From positions 1 through 64,000 of the forward strand of contig NZ_KQ058895.1 of NCBI RefSeq assembly GCF_000982955.1: a stretch of DNA of 64,000 nucleotides, written 5' to 3'. Of this stretch, positions 28,661 through 41,190 are shown piece by piece (position 1 is the first letter of the stretch; the number at the start of each line of letters is the position of its first letter). The notes beneath the pieces were generated by a model. It was not told where the DNA came from and ran no database searches. It saw only the letters and a list, made by a program, of their open reading frames with translations. The stretch is from Micromonospora sp. HK10 (GTDB lineage: Bacteria > Actinomycetota > Actinomycetes > Mycobacteriales > Micromonosporaceae). Position numbers and translations under genes: made by a program.

Positions 28661-29377
28661 CTATATCCATTCCGGTGGGATCGGCAGGGGACCGTCGGGC
28701 GTGACGGTGAGCACCTCGCCGGTGCTGCGCCCGGTCAGCCAGGCGGCGAGTTCCGGCGCGGGGCCGGTGATCGTGGGCGCCCCCTCGGGGTCACCCACGA
28801 CGAGTTCGTGCCGGACGCCGTCGAAGCGCAGCACCATGGCCGGCGCCGCCGGGTTGCCGGCCAGGCCGGTGGCCACCTCGTGCAGCAACCGCTGGGCGAA
28901 CGCGTCCGGCCAGTCCGCCGGCCGGTAGCCGGCGGCCAGGTCCACGTGGTGCACCTCGATCTCCCGCAGCCGCCCCCAGACCAGCATCGCGGCCGGCCAC
29001 GGGCCGCGCCGGGCCTGCACGGTGGCCGCCCACGCCTCGACCGGCATGGCCGCCACCGCCGCGGTGAACCGCTCGGCGCTGTCCCGCAGGTCCGCCAGCA
29101 GGTCGGCGGCCGGCCGCCCGGACCCGGTCTCGATGTCGGCCGAGCGGGCCTGCGGGCTGGCGTACATCGGGATCGGCTCGCCGGTGCGGGCGGCGGTGAG
29201 CAGGTTGACGAAGCCGTCGGCGTTGCGGGCCAGGTGGGTCAGCACGTGGCCGCGGGTCCAACCCGGGAGCAGGGAGGCGGCGGCGACGTCCGCCGGGCCG
29301 AAGCCGGACACGGTACGCAGCAGCCGCGCCATGGCCTCGTCCAGCTCGCCGGTCAGCAGGAGGGGATCGCTGGTCAC
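28661..29377 (-). CDS. Maleylpyruvate-isomerase-family mycothiol-dependent enzyme
   Basis: This 238-aa protein is of the DinB/MDMPI fold. The N-terminal helical bundle has LLPGWTRGHVLTHLARNADG, where the conserved His helps bind metal. REIEVHHVDLAAGY adds two more His ligands near residue 145. The C-terminal SCP-like domain spans residues ~165-238. Relatives use mycothiol for isomerisation or detoxification. GTG at 29377 follows TAGGGT by six bases, which suggests leaderless translation. It likely forms an operon with the MBL hydrolase. Confidence 0.88.
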   Translation of the reverse strand: MTSDPLLLTGELDEAMARLLRTVSGFGPADVAAASLLPGWTRGHVLTHLARNADGFVNLLTAARTGEPIPMYASPQARSADIETGSGRPAADLLADLRDSAERFTAAVAAMPVEAWAATVQARRGPWPAAMLVWGRLREIEVHHVDLAAGYRPADWPDAFAQRLLHEVATGLAGNPAAPAMVLRFDGVRHELVVGDPEGAPTITGPAPELAAWLTGRSTGEVLTVTPDGPLPIPPEWI

Positions 29378-29605
29378 GAAACGACCCTAGCGGTACGGCC
29401 TGGCGACGTCGCCGGGGAAATAGCTTTCGGCGCGCCGTCGCGCCCCCTACCGTCTGGGCGACGGCTTCGGTCGCGGCGCCGGTTCGACGCGCCCGGTCGG
29501 CGTCGTCGCCGGACGCGGCAGCCGGGAGTCGGGGGGAGGTGGTGAGCATGCCGGTCGCAGCACCCGTGTTCCGCCCTGAACCCCCTCGACACCGATGAGG
29601 ACACC

Positions 29606-30685
29606 ATGACACTGGATCTGACCGCCCTCGGCTGGGACGCCGACCGGGCGGCCCACCTACCGCGGCACGCCGACCGCCGGCCGGGCCGGGTGGCCCGCGT
29701 CGACCGTGGCGTCTGCACCGTGCTCTGCCCGGACGGGCCGGTCCGGGCCAGCCTGGGCGGGGCCGTACTGGCCGCCGCCGCCCGCGACCTGACCGCGCTG
29801 CCCTGCGCCGGCGACTGGGTGCTGCTCGCCACCTGGCCGGACGGGCCGGTGACGGTCGAGACGGTGCTGCCCCGGCGTACCGCCCTGATCCGCCGCACCG
29901 CCGGCAAGGACGCCAGCGGGCAGGTGCTCGCCGCCAACCTCGACGCCGCCGCGGTGGTCGAGCCGGTGCACCCCGCGCCGGACGCCGAACGGATCGAACG
30001 ACTGCTCTCCCTGGCCCACGAGTCCGGGGCCGAGCCGCTGCTCGTGCTCACCAAGGCGGACCTGGCCGCCGACCCGGTGGCGGTGGCCCGGCAACTCGCC
30101 GCGCTCGCCCCCGGGGTGCCGGTGCTGCCGGTCAGCGCCGAGCGGGGCACCGGGCTGGACCCGCTGCGCCGCCACGTCGCCGCGGGGCGGACGCTCGGGC
30201 TGCTCGGGCCCTCCGGCGCGGGCAAGTCGAGCCTGGTCAACGCCCTGGCCGGGGCGGACGTGATGCGTACCCAGGCGATCCGCCGCTCCGACGGCAAGGG
30301 CCGGCACACCACCACCTGGCGGGCCCTGGTGCCGATCCCCGGCGGCGGCGCGGTGCTGGACACCCCCGGCGTCCGGGCCGTCGGCCTGCTCGACGGCGCG
30401 GCCGGCCTGGACTGGGCCTTCGCGGACATCGCCGAGCTGGCCAGCGGCTGCCGGTACGCCGACTGCGCGCACGACGCCGAGCCGGCGTGCGCGGTGCGCG
30501 CCGCGCTGGACAGCGGTGAGCTGCCGGCCCGGCGCTGGGAGAGCTGGCGCCGACTCCAGCGCGAGGTGGCCTTCGAGAGCGGCCGCCGGGAGTCCCGGCT
30601 CGCGGCCGAACGGCGGGGCAACTGGCGGGGTGGCCGGCGCCGGACGGGGCGTCCGACGGCGCCGCCGGCGCCGGGCGGATTCTGA
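29606..30685 (+). CDS. rsgA: Ribosome small-subunit biogenesis GTPase RsgA
   Basis: This 359-aa circularly permuted GTPase matures the 30S subunit. The N-terminal OB fold is followed by G4 (LVLTKADLA) before G1 ([17 protein letters not shown]) and G3 (VLDTPGVR), the permuted order diagnostic of RsgA. A zinc motif of the CX4CxHx5C kind is present in [14 protein letters not shown], and a basic C-terminal tail follows. It lies about 200 bp upstream of uvrA on the same strand, but the damage promoter in between makes separate control likely. Confidence 0.93.
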   Translation: MTLDLTALGWDADRAAHLPRHADRRPGRVARVDRGVCTVLCPDGPVRASLGGAVLAAAARDLTALPCAGDWVLLATWPDGPVTVETVLPRRTALIRRTAGKDASGQVLAANLDAAAVVEPVHPAPDAERIERLLSLAHESGAEPLLVLTKADLAADPVAVARQLAALAPGVPVLPVSAERGTGLDPLRRHVAAGRTLGLLGPSGAGKSSLVNALAGADVMRTQAIRRSDGKGRHTTTWRALVPIPGGGAVLDTPGVRAVGLLDGAAGLDWAFADIAELASGCRYADCAHDAEPACAVRAALDSGELPARRWESWRRLQREVAFESGRRESRLAAERRGNWRGGRRRTGRPTAPPAPGGF

Positions 30686-30766
30686 CCGGAGGACGGCGGC
30701 GGTCGGGTGGGGCGAGCGCGCCCCGCCCGACCGAGCTGACCTGGGGGAATGTGCGCGCGCGGAAAC

Positions 30767-30789
30767 TTGTCATACCTCGGGGCTAGAGT
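30767..30789 (+). promoter_or_regulatory. RecA-NDp (PafBC-type) promoter of uvrA
   Basis: TTGTCA at 30767-30772, 11 bases, then TAGAGT at 30784-30789. This is the best match in the window to the mycobacterial RecA-independent damage promoter, with all bases of TTGTCR present. Transcription would start about 95 bases before the uvrA GTG. Confidence 0.8.
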
Positions 30790-30893
30790 TGCCCGGGCGT
30801 CTTCCGTGCGCCTCGACAACCTTCGAAAACCGCTCAGAGCACGCTCCGAGCGGACAGATCCGCCTCCATTCTTTCTCCGGGAGCACAGGCACT

Positions 30894-33839
<2,946 letters not shown>

Positions 33840-33851
33840 CCCGGGCGTACG

Positions 33852-33883
33852 ACGGGCGGGCCGCCGCGCAGCGGCCCGCCCGT
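33852..33883 (+). terminator. Terminator hairpin of uvrA
   Basis: ACGGGCGGGCCGC and GCGGCCCGCCCGT form a perfect 13-bp stem with a 6-base loop, 12 bases after the uvrA stop codon. There is no T-tract. Confidence 0.75.
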
Positions 33884-33956
33884 GCCGCGCCCACTCCACG
33901 CCGCGCCCACTCCACGCCGGCTGCGGCCCCGGGTCCCGGGTCGGCACGACGTCTGT

Positions 33957-33968
33957 TCGGATATCCGA
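33957..33968. promoter_or_regulatory. Perfect palindrome upstream of the Rieske gene, possible operator
   Basis: TCGGATATCCGA is a perfect 12-bp palindrome about 100 bp before the Rieske start codon. It is enclosed by GGCACG (left) and CGTGCC (right), so a larger dyad may exist. It could be an operator; the binding protein is unknown. Confidence 0.4.
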
Positions 33969-34070
33969 TTGGTGACGTGCCGGTATGAACCGTGCGGCAC
34001 CCTGGTCCGTGTTGCGAAGCGGGGCCACGGGATCATGGCGAGTGGCGGCAGCCGAGAGAAGGGCCGGACA

Positions 34071-34562
34071 TTGAGTGACGATCAGGAGCTGACCGGACCG
34101 GGTGGGCAGACCCGGCGCACCCTGCTGGCGGGCGCCGGCGCGGTCGGGGCCGCGGTGGTGCTGGCGGGCTGTGGCGACGACGCGGGGGACACCGCCGGCG
34201 GTTCGGCGCCGACCAGCGCCGGTCCTCCCGGCGCCACCAACGCCGGCGATCCGGAGGGCGGCCAGCGGGACAGCAGCGGCCCGCTCGCCCGGACCACCGA
34301 CATCCCGGTCGGCGGCGGGGCCGTGTTTGCCACCAAGGGCGTCGTGATCACCCAGCCGGTGGCCGGCGAGTTCAAGGCCTTCGACCCGATCTGCACCCAC
34401 CAGGGCTGCCCGGTGTCGAACGTCGACGGCGGCACGATCAACTGCACCTGCCACAACAGCCGGTTCTCGATCACCGACGGCTCGGTGAAGCAGGGCCCGG
34501 CGACCAGGCCACTGGCGCCGAAGAACATCAAGGTCACCGGGGAGCAGATCACCCTGGCCTGA
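34071..34562 (+). CDS. Rieske [2Fe-2S] lipoprotein
   Basis: This 163-aa exported iron-sulfur protein has an N-terminal twin-arginine and lipobox signal (TRRTLLAGAGAVGAAVVLAG followed by Cys), then a Gly/Ser/Pro-rich linker. The Rieske domain has cluster ligands in CTHQGCPV and CTCHNSRF (Cys-x-His and Cys-x2-His). It is a stand-alone type, not part of a bc complex, and the redox partner is unknown. Start TTG at 34071 is chosen as giving a short n-region; ATG at 34035 is an alternative. It lies between uvrA and uvrC but has no obvious link to repair. Confidence 0.87.
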   Translation: MSDDQELTGPGGQTRRTLLAGAGAVGAAVVLAGCGDDAGDTAGGSAPTSAGPPGATNAGDPEGGQRDSSGPLARTTDIPVGGGAVFATKGVVITQPVAGEFKAFDPICTHQGCPVSNVDGGTINCTCHNSRFSITDGSVKQGPATRPLAPKNIKVTGEQITLA

Positions 34563-34620
34563 GCCGTACCGCCGCGTTCCCCCGCCCGCGCGGCCGTGGC
34601 CGGGGGCGCGCGGCGCGCGG

Positions 34621-34802
34621 CGACGGTGGCCGGGGGCGCGGCGACGGTGGCTGGGCGCGCGCGGCGACGGTGGCCGGGAGCGCCTGGCGACGGTGGCCGG
34701 GGGCGCGTGGTGACGGTGGCCGGGAGCGCCTGGCGACGGTGGCCGGGGGCGCGTGGTGACGGTGGCCGGGGGCGCGTGGTGACGGTGGTCGGGGGCGCGC
34801 GG
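34621..34802. repeat. 23-bp minisatellite upstream of uvrC
   Basis: Eight tandem units of about 23 bp (the first is 21 bp) share the core GACGGTGGCCGGGGGCGCG. They alternate between variants with GAGCGCCTGG and GGGCGCGTGG. The array ends nine bases before the uvrC damage promoter, so changes in copy number could alter the DNA next to it. No protein of plausible composition is encoded. Confidence 0.8.
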
Positions 34803-34811
34803 TGACGGGCG

Positions 34812-34834
34812 CTGTCGGGGGTGCGGACTAGGCT
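34812..34834 (+). promoter_or_regulatory. RecA-NDp (PafBC-type) promoter of uvrC
   Basis: CTGTCG at 34812-34817, 11 bases, then TAGGCT at 34829-34834. The -10 box ends six bases before the uvrC GTG, which indicates a leaderless mRNA, as at uvrB. Confidence 0.7.
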
Positions 34835-34840
34835 TGCGGC

Positions 34841-36781
34841 GTGGCTGACCCCTCGACCTACCGTCCCGCGACCGGCACCATCCCGGAGTCGCCAGGGGTC
34901 TACCGCTTCCGCGACGGCACCGGCCGGGTGATCTACGTGGGCAAGGCGCGCAACCTGCGCAGCCGGCTCAACTCCTACTTCGCCGACCCGGTCAACCTGC
35001 ACCAGCGCACCCGGCAGATGGTCTTCACCGCCGAGTCGGTGGACTGGATCACCGTGGCCACCGAGGTCGAGGCGCTCCAGCAGGAATACACCTGGATCAA
35101 GCAGTACGACCCGCGGTTCAACGTCCGCTACCGCGACGACAAGTCGTACCCCTATCTCGCGGTCACCCTCGACGAGGAATACCCGCGCCTGCAGGTGATG
35201 CGCGGCGCCAAGCGCAAGGGGGTGCGCTACTTCGGGCCGTACTCCCACGCCTGGGCGATCCGCGAGACGCTGGACCTGCTGCTGCGGGTCTTCCCGGCGC
35301 GGACCTGCTCCTCCGGAGTGTTCAAGCGGGCCGGCCAGGTGGGCCGGCCCTGCCTGCTCGGTTACATCGGCAAGTGCTCCGCGCCCTGCGTCGGCAGCGT
35401 CACCGCCGAGCGGCACCGGGAGATCGTCAACGGCTTCTGTGACTTCATGGCCGGCCGCACCGACACCATGGTCCGGCGGCTGGAGAAGGAGATGCTGGAG
35501 GCCAGCGAGCAGCTGGAGTTCGAGCGGGCCGCCCGGCTGCGCGACGACGTGGCCGCGCTGCGGCGCGCCATGGAGAAGCAGACCGTGGTGCTCGGTGACG
35601 GCACCGACGCCGACGTGGTGGCCTTCGCCGACGACCCGCTCGAGGCCGCGGTCCAGGTCTTTCACGTCCGCGACGGTCGGGTCCGCGGCCAGCGCGGCTG
35701 GGTGGTGGAGAAGACCGAGGAGCTGACCACCGGTGACCTGGTGCACCACTTCTGCACCCAGGTCTACGGCGGCGAGCAGGGCGAGGCCGACGTGCCCCGC
35801 GAGCTGCTCGTTCCCGAGCTGCCCGGCGACGCCGAGGCGCTCGCCGACTGGCTCTCCACCCGACGGGGCAGCCGGGTGTCCCTGCGGGTGCCGCAGCGCG
35901 GCGACAAGCGCGCGCTGCTGGAGACCGTCGAGCGCAACGCCAAGGACGCGCTCGCCCGGCACAAGCTCAAGCGGGCGGGCGACCTCACCACCCGCAGCCA
36001 GGCGCTCGACGAGATCGCCGAGGCGCTCGGCATGCGTACCTCGCCGCTGCGGATCGAGTGTTTCGACGTGTCCCAGATCCAGGGCACCGACGTGGTGGCC
36101 AGCATGGTCGTCTTCGAGGACGGGTTGCCCCGCAAGAGCGAGTACCGGCGGTTCATCGTCCGCGGCGCCACCGACGACCTCTCCGCCATGTCCGAGGTGC
36201 TGCGCCGGCGCTTCGCCCGCTACCTCGACGCCCGCGCCGAGACCGGTGAGATCGGCGAGGAGACCGCCGGTGACCCGGACCGGCCCGGCATCGACCCGAC
36301 CACCGGCCGGCCGCGCCGGTTCGCGTACCCGCCGCAGCTGGTCGTGGTCGACGGCGGCGCGCCGCAGGTGGCCGCCGCCGCGCAGGCCCTCGCCGAGCTG
36401 GGCATCGACGACGTGGCGCTCTGCGGCCTGGCCAAGCGGCTGGAGGAGGTCTGGCTGCCCGACGACGAGTTCCCGGTCATCCTGCCGCGCACCTCCGAGG
36501 CGCTCTACCTGCTGCAACGCGTACGCGACGAGGCGCACCGGTTCGCCATCACCTTCCATCGGCAGCGCCGCTCGAAGCGGATGACCGAATCGGCGCTCGA
36601 CAACATCCCCGGCCTCGGCGAGGTACGCCGCAAGGCGCTGCTGCGGCACTTCGGCTCGCTCAAGCGGCTTTCCGCCGCCACCGTCGAGGAGATCACCGAG
36701 GTGCCCGGGGTGGGCCGGCGGACCGCCGAGGCGATCCTCGCCGCCCTCGACGAGTCGGGCTCGGCCAAGACCCACTCCTGA
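34841..36781 (+). CDS. uvrC: Excinuclease ABC subunit C
   Basis: This 646-aa nuclease makes both incisions in nucleotide excision repair. It has an N-terminal GIY-YIG domain ([20 protein letters not shown], residues ~12-95) and a UVR domain ([20 protein letters not shown], ~215). An RNase H-like nuclease domain ([20 protein letters not shown] and [10 protein letters not shown]) and a helix-hairpin-helix pair at the C-terminus ([20 protein letters not shown]) complete it. The GTG at 34841 fits both the family start and the promoter. A ~1.5-kb gene-free repeat region follows. Confidence 0.98.
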   Translation: MADPSTYRPATGTIPESPGVYRFRDGTGRVIYVGKARNLRSRLNSYFADPVNLHQRTRQMVFTAESVDWITVATEVEALQQEYTWIKQYDPRFNVRYRDDKSYPYLAVTLDEEYPRLQVMRGAKRKGVRYFGPYSHAWAIRETLDLLLRVFPARTCSSGVFKRAGQVGRPCLLGYIGKCSAPCVGSVTAERHREIVNGFCDFMAGRTDTMVRRLEKEMLEASEQLEFERAARLRDDVAALRRAMEKQTVVLGDGTDADVVAFADDPLEAAVQVFHVRDGRVRGQRGWVVEKTEELTTGDLVHHFCTQVYGGEQGEADVPRELLVPELPGDAEALADWLSTRRGSRVSLRVPQRGDKRALLETVERNAKDALARHKLKRAGDLTTRSQALDEIAEALGMRTSPLRIECFDVSQIQGTDVVASMVVFEDGLPRKSEYRRFIVRGATDDLSAMSEVLRRRFARYLDARAETGEIGEETAGDPDRPGIDPTTGRPRRFAYPPQLVVVDGGAPQVAAAAQALAELGIDDVALCGLAKRLEEVWLPDDEFPVILPRTSEALYLLQRVRDEAHRFAITFHRQRRSKRMTESALDNIPGLGEVRRKALLRHFGSLKRLSAATVEEITEVPGVGRRTAEAILAALDESGSAKTHS

Positions 36782-36908
36782 GGCAGGGCCGGTGGGCTGC
36801 CGGGTAGCGGCCCGGTGGCGGGCGGAGCAGAACTGCCTCGCGTCCCGCTTGCTTGGGTTTTGGCGGCTGTGGGTGTCCGGCGTTCGGCTCACGGCCTGGT
36901 TTCCGCAC

Positions 36909-37279
36909 GCTACCGACTTGATGACGGGAACGACTCACAGGTGGGACGCTACCGACTCAATGACGAAACGACTCAACGCGGGACGGTACCGACTCGCGCC
37001 GGCAAACGACTCAGGCCGGATGCTACTGACTGGCTGGCGCAAACGACTCACGACGTGATGCGCGTGGCGCTGCCGAACTCACTGACGGAAACGACCCACG
37101 GCGGGGTGCTACTGACTTGATGGCGCAAACGACTTACGACGTGATGCGCGTGGCGCTGCCGAACTCACTGACGGAAACGACCCACGGCGGGGTGCTACTG
37201 ACTTGATGGCGGAAACGACTCAGGCGGGGCGGCGTGACCGTGCCGACTCAATAACGGCAACGACTCACGGGGGAGGCAG
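36909..37279. repeat. Tandem array of ~36-46-bp units with an 86-bp higher-order period
   Basis: About nine units share the pattern GCTAC(C/T)GACT...GATGGCG.AAACGACTCA. Within it, an 86-bp composite unit starts at 37022, 37108 and 37194 (two full copies and the start of a third), differing at only a few bases between the full copies. This stretch is clearly lower in G+C than flanking genes. A single inverted copy of the unit lies at 37616-37651, and an inverted pair occurs at 48556-48714. It is not coding and not a CRISPR, since the whole unit is conserved rather than repeat plus unique spacer. Confidence 0.8.
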
Positions 37280-37376
37280 AGGAGGGCGGCTGGGGGTGAG
37301 TGTCGATACCGGCTCGGTTCGGCGGGGCGGGGCGACGAACCGGGACCGGGGGACGGCCGCGACTTTCCGGGGCTGG

Positions 37377-37397
37377 TGATCGACTCGGGATGCGGCA
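37377..37397. repeat. Fragment of the TTGATCGAC palindromic element
   Basis: TGATCGACTCGGGATGCGG, then CA, matches the left arm of the elements at 93-277 with one or two changes. The right arm is not evident, so this looks like a half element. Confidence 0.55.
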
Positions 37398-37615
37398 AGC
37401 AGGCGTATCCCAGGTCAGGGAGGCTACCGATTGACAGCATCCTGAGCGAACCGCGCACCCGGGGCGGTGCTAGAAGCCGGGGATGCCGCGCCTTGAGGGC
37501 TTGCGCAGGCGCTCGGGCGTTCGAATGCCCCGTTTTGTCGGTCCGCGTCGCCGCGCCTGGGCCGTACAGCTGCCGCCACCACAGCCGCTGCCTCCGCCGC
37601 CGCGAGTCCTTCCGC

Positions 37616-37651
37616 CCGTGAGTCGTTTCCGCCATCAAGTCGGTAGCGCCC
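37616..37651. repeat. Inverted copy of the GCTACCGACTTGATG unit
   Basis: Read on the minus strand this is GGCGCTACCGACTTGATGGC, then GGAAACGACTCACGGG. It is the same unit as in the array at 36909-37279 but in opposite orientation, so the two enclose about 0.35 kb. No gene is recognised in 36782-37736. Confidence 0.7.
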
Positions 37652-37736
37652 GGAAACCCCACGCGGCCGGACGAGATTCACCTTCGCGTCGAGGACACTC
37701 CGGCAACGCGGAAGGCCCGGGTGCCCGAGTGCCCGT

Positions 37737-37813
37737 TTTGGGGGCTGGCGTCCCGTGGTCGGGGCCACCCGCAGATTTGGGGGCTGGCGTCCCGTGGTCG
37801 GGGCCACCCGCAG
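37737..37813. repeat. 39-bp tandem duplication
   Basis: Two almost identical copies start TTTGGGGGCTGGCG at 37737 and 37776. Each contains the dyad GTGGTCGGGGCCAC. Upstream and downstream DNA (37652-37895) shows no gene. Confidence 0.75.
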
Positions 37814-37895
37814 GGCGGAATCATGCCGGGGCCGGGGTCGTTGAACATGGCAGACCGCGGAGCAGCCCCACCCCAGGGTGAGCGGCCCCCGGTCG

Positions 37896-38163
37896 GAAAT
37901 GATCGGCCACCGGCCGTCGTTACATCCCCCGCACCGCGCACCACCGGTCCACCCCCGGGTGACGCCGGGGAAGCCAGGGAATGACGTCCCGGCCTCCGTC
38001 GTTACATCCCCCGCCACCACGCACCACCACTCCCGGGTGAGCCAGGGGAATGACGTCCCGGCCCCCGTCGTTACACCCCCCCGGACCGCGCACCACCGGT
38101 CCACCCCCCGGGGGGCATCGGATCCAGGCCGAGGGAATCACTTCCCCGCCACCGATGGTTACA
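37896..38163. repeat. Four spaced hairpin repeats upstream of the C39 peptidase gene
   Basis: A ~30-bp element with consensus GGAATGACGTCCCGGCC and CCGTCGTTACA occurs four times; GTTACA lies at 37919, 38001, 38070 and 38158 (intervals 82, 69 and 88 bp). AATGACG and CGTCGTT within one copy form an inverted repeat, so each unit is a small dyad. Between copies, GCACCACC(GG) and CCGGGTGA segments also recur. The last copy ends ~127 bp before the C39 ATG, which makes a regulatory role possible. Confidence 0.65.
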
Positions 38164-38289
38164 CCCCCCGGACGCCCGAGCAGGTCACCCCCGACCGCCA
38201 GGCACCCAGACTTTCCCCCCTTTTTCGGCGGCGCCTCGCGCACCCCCGCGCCCGCGCGCCGCCAACCCCCGACCAGAGAGGCACTCATC

Positions 38290-38940
38290 ATGCGTACCAC
38301 TCTGCTGCGTAACACCGTCCTGACCGCCGCCGGCTTCGCCGCCACCACCGCCGGAATCGCCGGCCCCGCCATCGCCGCACACGCCGCCCCCGCGCAGAAG
38401 ACCACCCAGGTCAGCACCGACCGCAAGGGCCACGGCGAACGCGAACTCGACGTGCGCTACGAAGCCCAGCCCAACTTCTACTACTGCGGCCCCGCCGCCA
38501 CCCGCAACGCCCTGTCCGTGCTCGGCAAGAACATCGACGTCGACGCCATGGCCAAGGAAATGGGCACCACCGAGAACGGCACCAACAGCATCAACGACAT
38601 CACCCCCGTCCTGAACAAGGAAACCGGCAAGCACTACCGGTCGGTCGAGATCAAGAACAGCAACGCCGACGACAAGCAGACCGACACCCTGCGCACCGAC
38701 ATCGTCCGCACCATCGACGACGGCCGCGCCGTGGTCGCCAACATCGCCGGCACCACCACCGACACCGACGGCAACACCCACTCCTTCGAAGGCGGCCACT
38801 ACATCAGCGTCGTCGGCTACCGCGACAACGGCCACACCGTCACCATCGCTGACAGCGCCAACCCGAACACCGCCTCCTACCACATCAGCATCGACAACCT
38901 CGCCGACTGGATCGCCACCCGCGGCTACAGCGCCTCCTGA
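38290..38940 (+). CDS. Secreted C39-like cysteine peptidase
   Basis: This 216-aa protein has a signal peptide (MRTTLLRNTVLTAAGFAATT followed by a small-residue cleavage region ending AAHAA). The mature part is a papain-like C39 domain: catalytic Cys in YYCGPAATRNAL, catalytic His in GGHYISVVGY and an Asp in IADSANP. It is not fused to an ABC exporter, so it is not a bacteriocin-processing transporter and probably acts outside the cell. Third positions strongly prefer C over G compared with neighbours, a mark of high expression. AGAGAGG precedes the ATG, and a very strong terminator follows. Confidence 0.85.
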   Translation: MRTTLLRNTVLTAAGFAATTAGIAGPAIAAHAAPAQKTTQVSTDRKGHGERELDVRYEAQPNFYYCGPAATRNALSVLGKNIDVDAMAKEMGTTENGTNSINDITPVLNKETGKHYRSVEIKNSNADDKQTDTLRTDIVRTIDDGRAVVANIAGTTTDTDGNTHSFEGGHYISVVGYRDNGHTVTIADSANPNTASYHISIDNLADWIATRGYSAS

Positions 38941-38966
38941 CCGGCCATCCGCTGACAGGAGCGAAC

Positions 38967-39003
38967 ACGAAGGGCCGGCCCTCACAAGGGGTCGGCCCTT
39001 CGT
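38967..39003 (+). terminator. Terminator hairpin after the C39 peptidase gene
   Basis: ACGAAGGGCCGGCCC and GGGTCGGCCCTTCGT form a 15-bp stem with one mismatch and a 7-base loop. It lies 26 bases after the stop codon and just before the convergent recQ gene, which it may also serve. Confidence 0.8.
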
Positions 39004-39026
39004 CGTGTCCGCGGACGGACCTGGTC

Positions 39027-40868
<1,842 letters not shown>

Positions 40869-40874
40869 CCGCGC

Positions 40875-40897
40875 AGTCTACGATCGTCCCCCGACAC
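40875..40897 (-). promoter_or_regulatory. RecA-NDp (PafBC-type) promoter of recQ
   Basis: On the minus strand, GTGTCG (40897-40892) is followed by 11 bases and TAGACT (40880-40875). The recQ ATG begins seven bases further, so the mRNA is probably leaderless. Spacing is identical to the uvr promoters; only the first base of TTGTCR differs. Confidence 0.65.
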
Positions 40898-41190
40898 CAC
40901 CCGGCCGCCGGCGGGCGCGTCGGCACCCGAGCGGGAACCGCCGTCCCGGGCCGACCCAGGGCCGGGGACGGCGCGGAAGCCGGCGGCGTCGCCGGCCCCC
41001 GGAGGTACGGGACGCCGACGTACCGGCGTGTCGGAAGGACGACCCGGGTGGAGGGCCGGATCCGGCAAACCGGACAAGTACCTGTTCCCGTCGTCACCCC
41101 GTGGAATCCCGGGCGGGGTCGGAGCCGTTAGAGTCGCTGACTGACCAGGCGCGGCCGACCGGCCGCGGCGCCACAGCTTGGGGGTAGCGG

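Noticed and set aside
29470-29500. tRNA-like GGTTCGA core and similar short matches elsewhere
   Set aside because: No acceptor, D-arm or anticodon stem could be drawn around any of them.
36909-37279. CRISPR-like array of ~36-46-bp units
   Set aside because: The entire unit is conserved, there are no unique spacers of constant length, an 86-bp composite period is present, and no cas gene is nearby.
38165-38289. Possible ydaO-type (c-di-AMP) riboswitch before the C39 gene, as seen before some wall-hydrolase genes
   Set aside because: Conserved blocks of that class were not found; only C-rich and GC-rich tracts are present.
36700-38300. Genomic island or integrated mobile element between uvrC and recQ
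   Set aside because: No integrase, transposase, tRNA target or direct flanking repeat was found; only repeats and one secreted peptidase gene are present.
37424-38426. Several overlapping open frames of 60-225 codons in both strands
   Set aside because: They run through tandem repeats, have low-complexity Arg/Pro/Gly-rich translations and no family resemblance; the region is better read as non-coding repeats.
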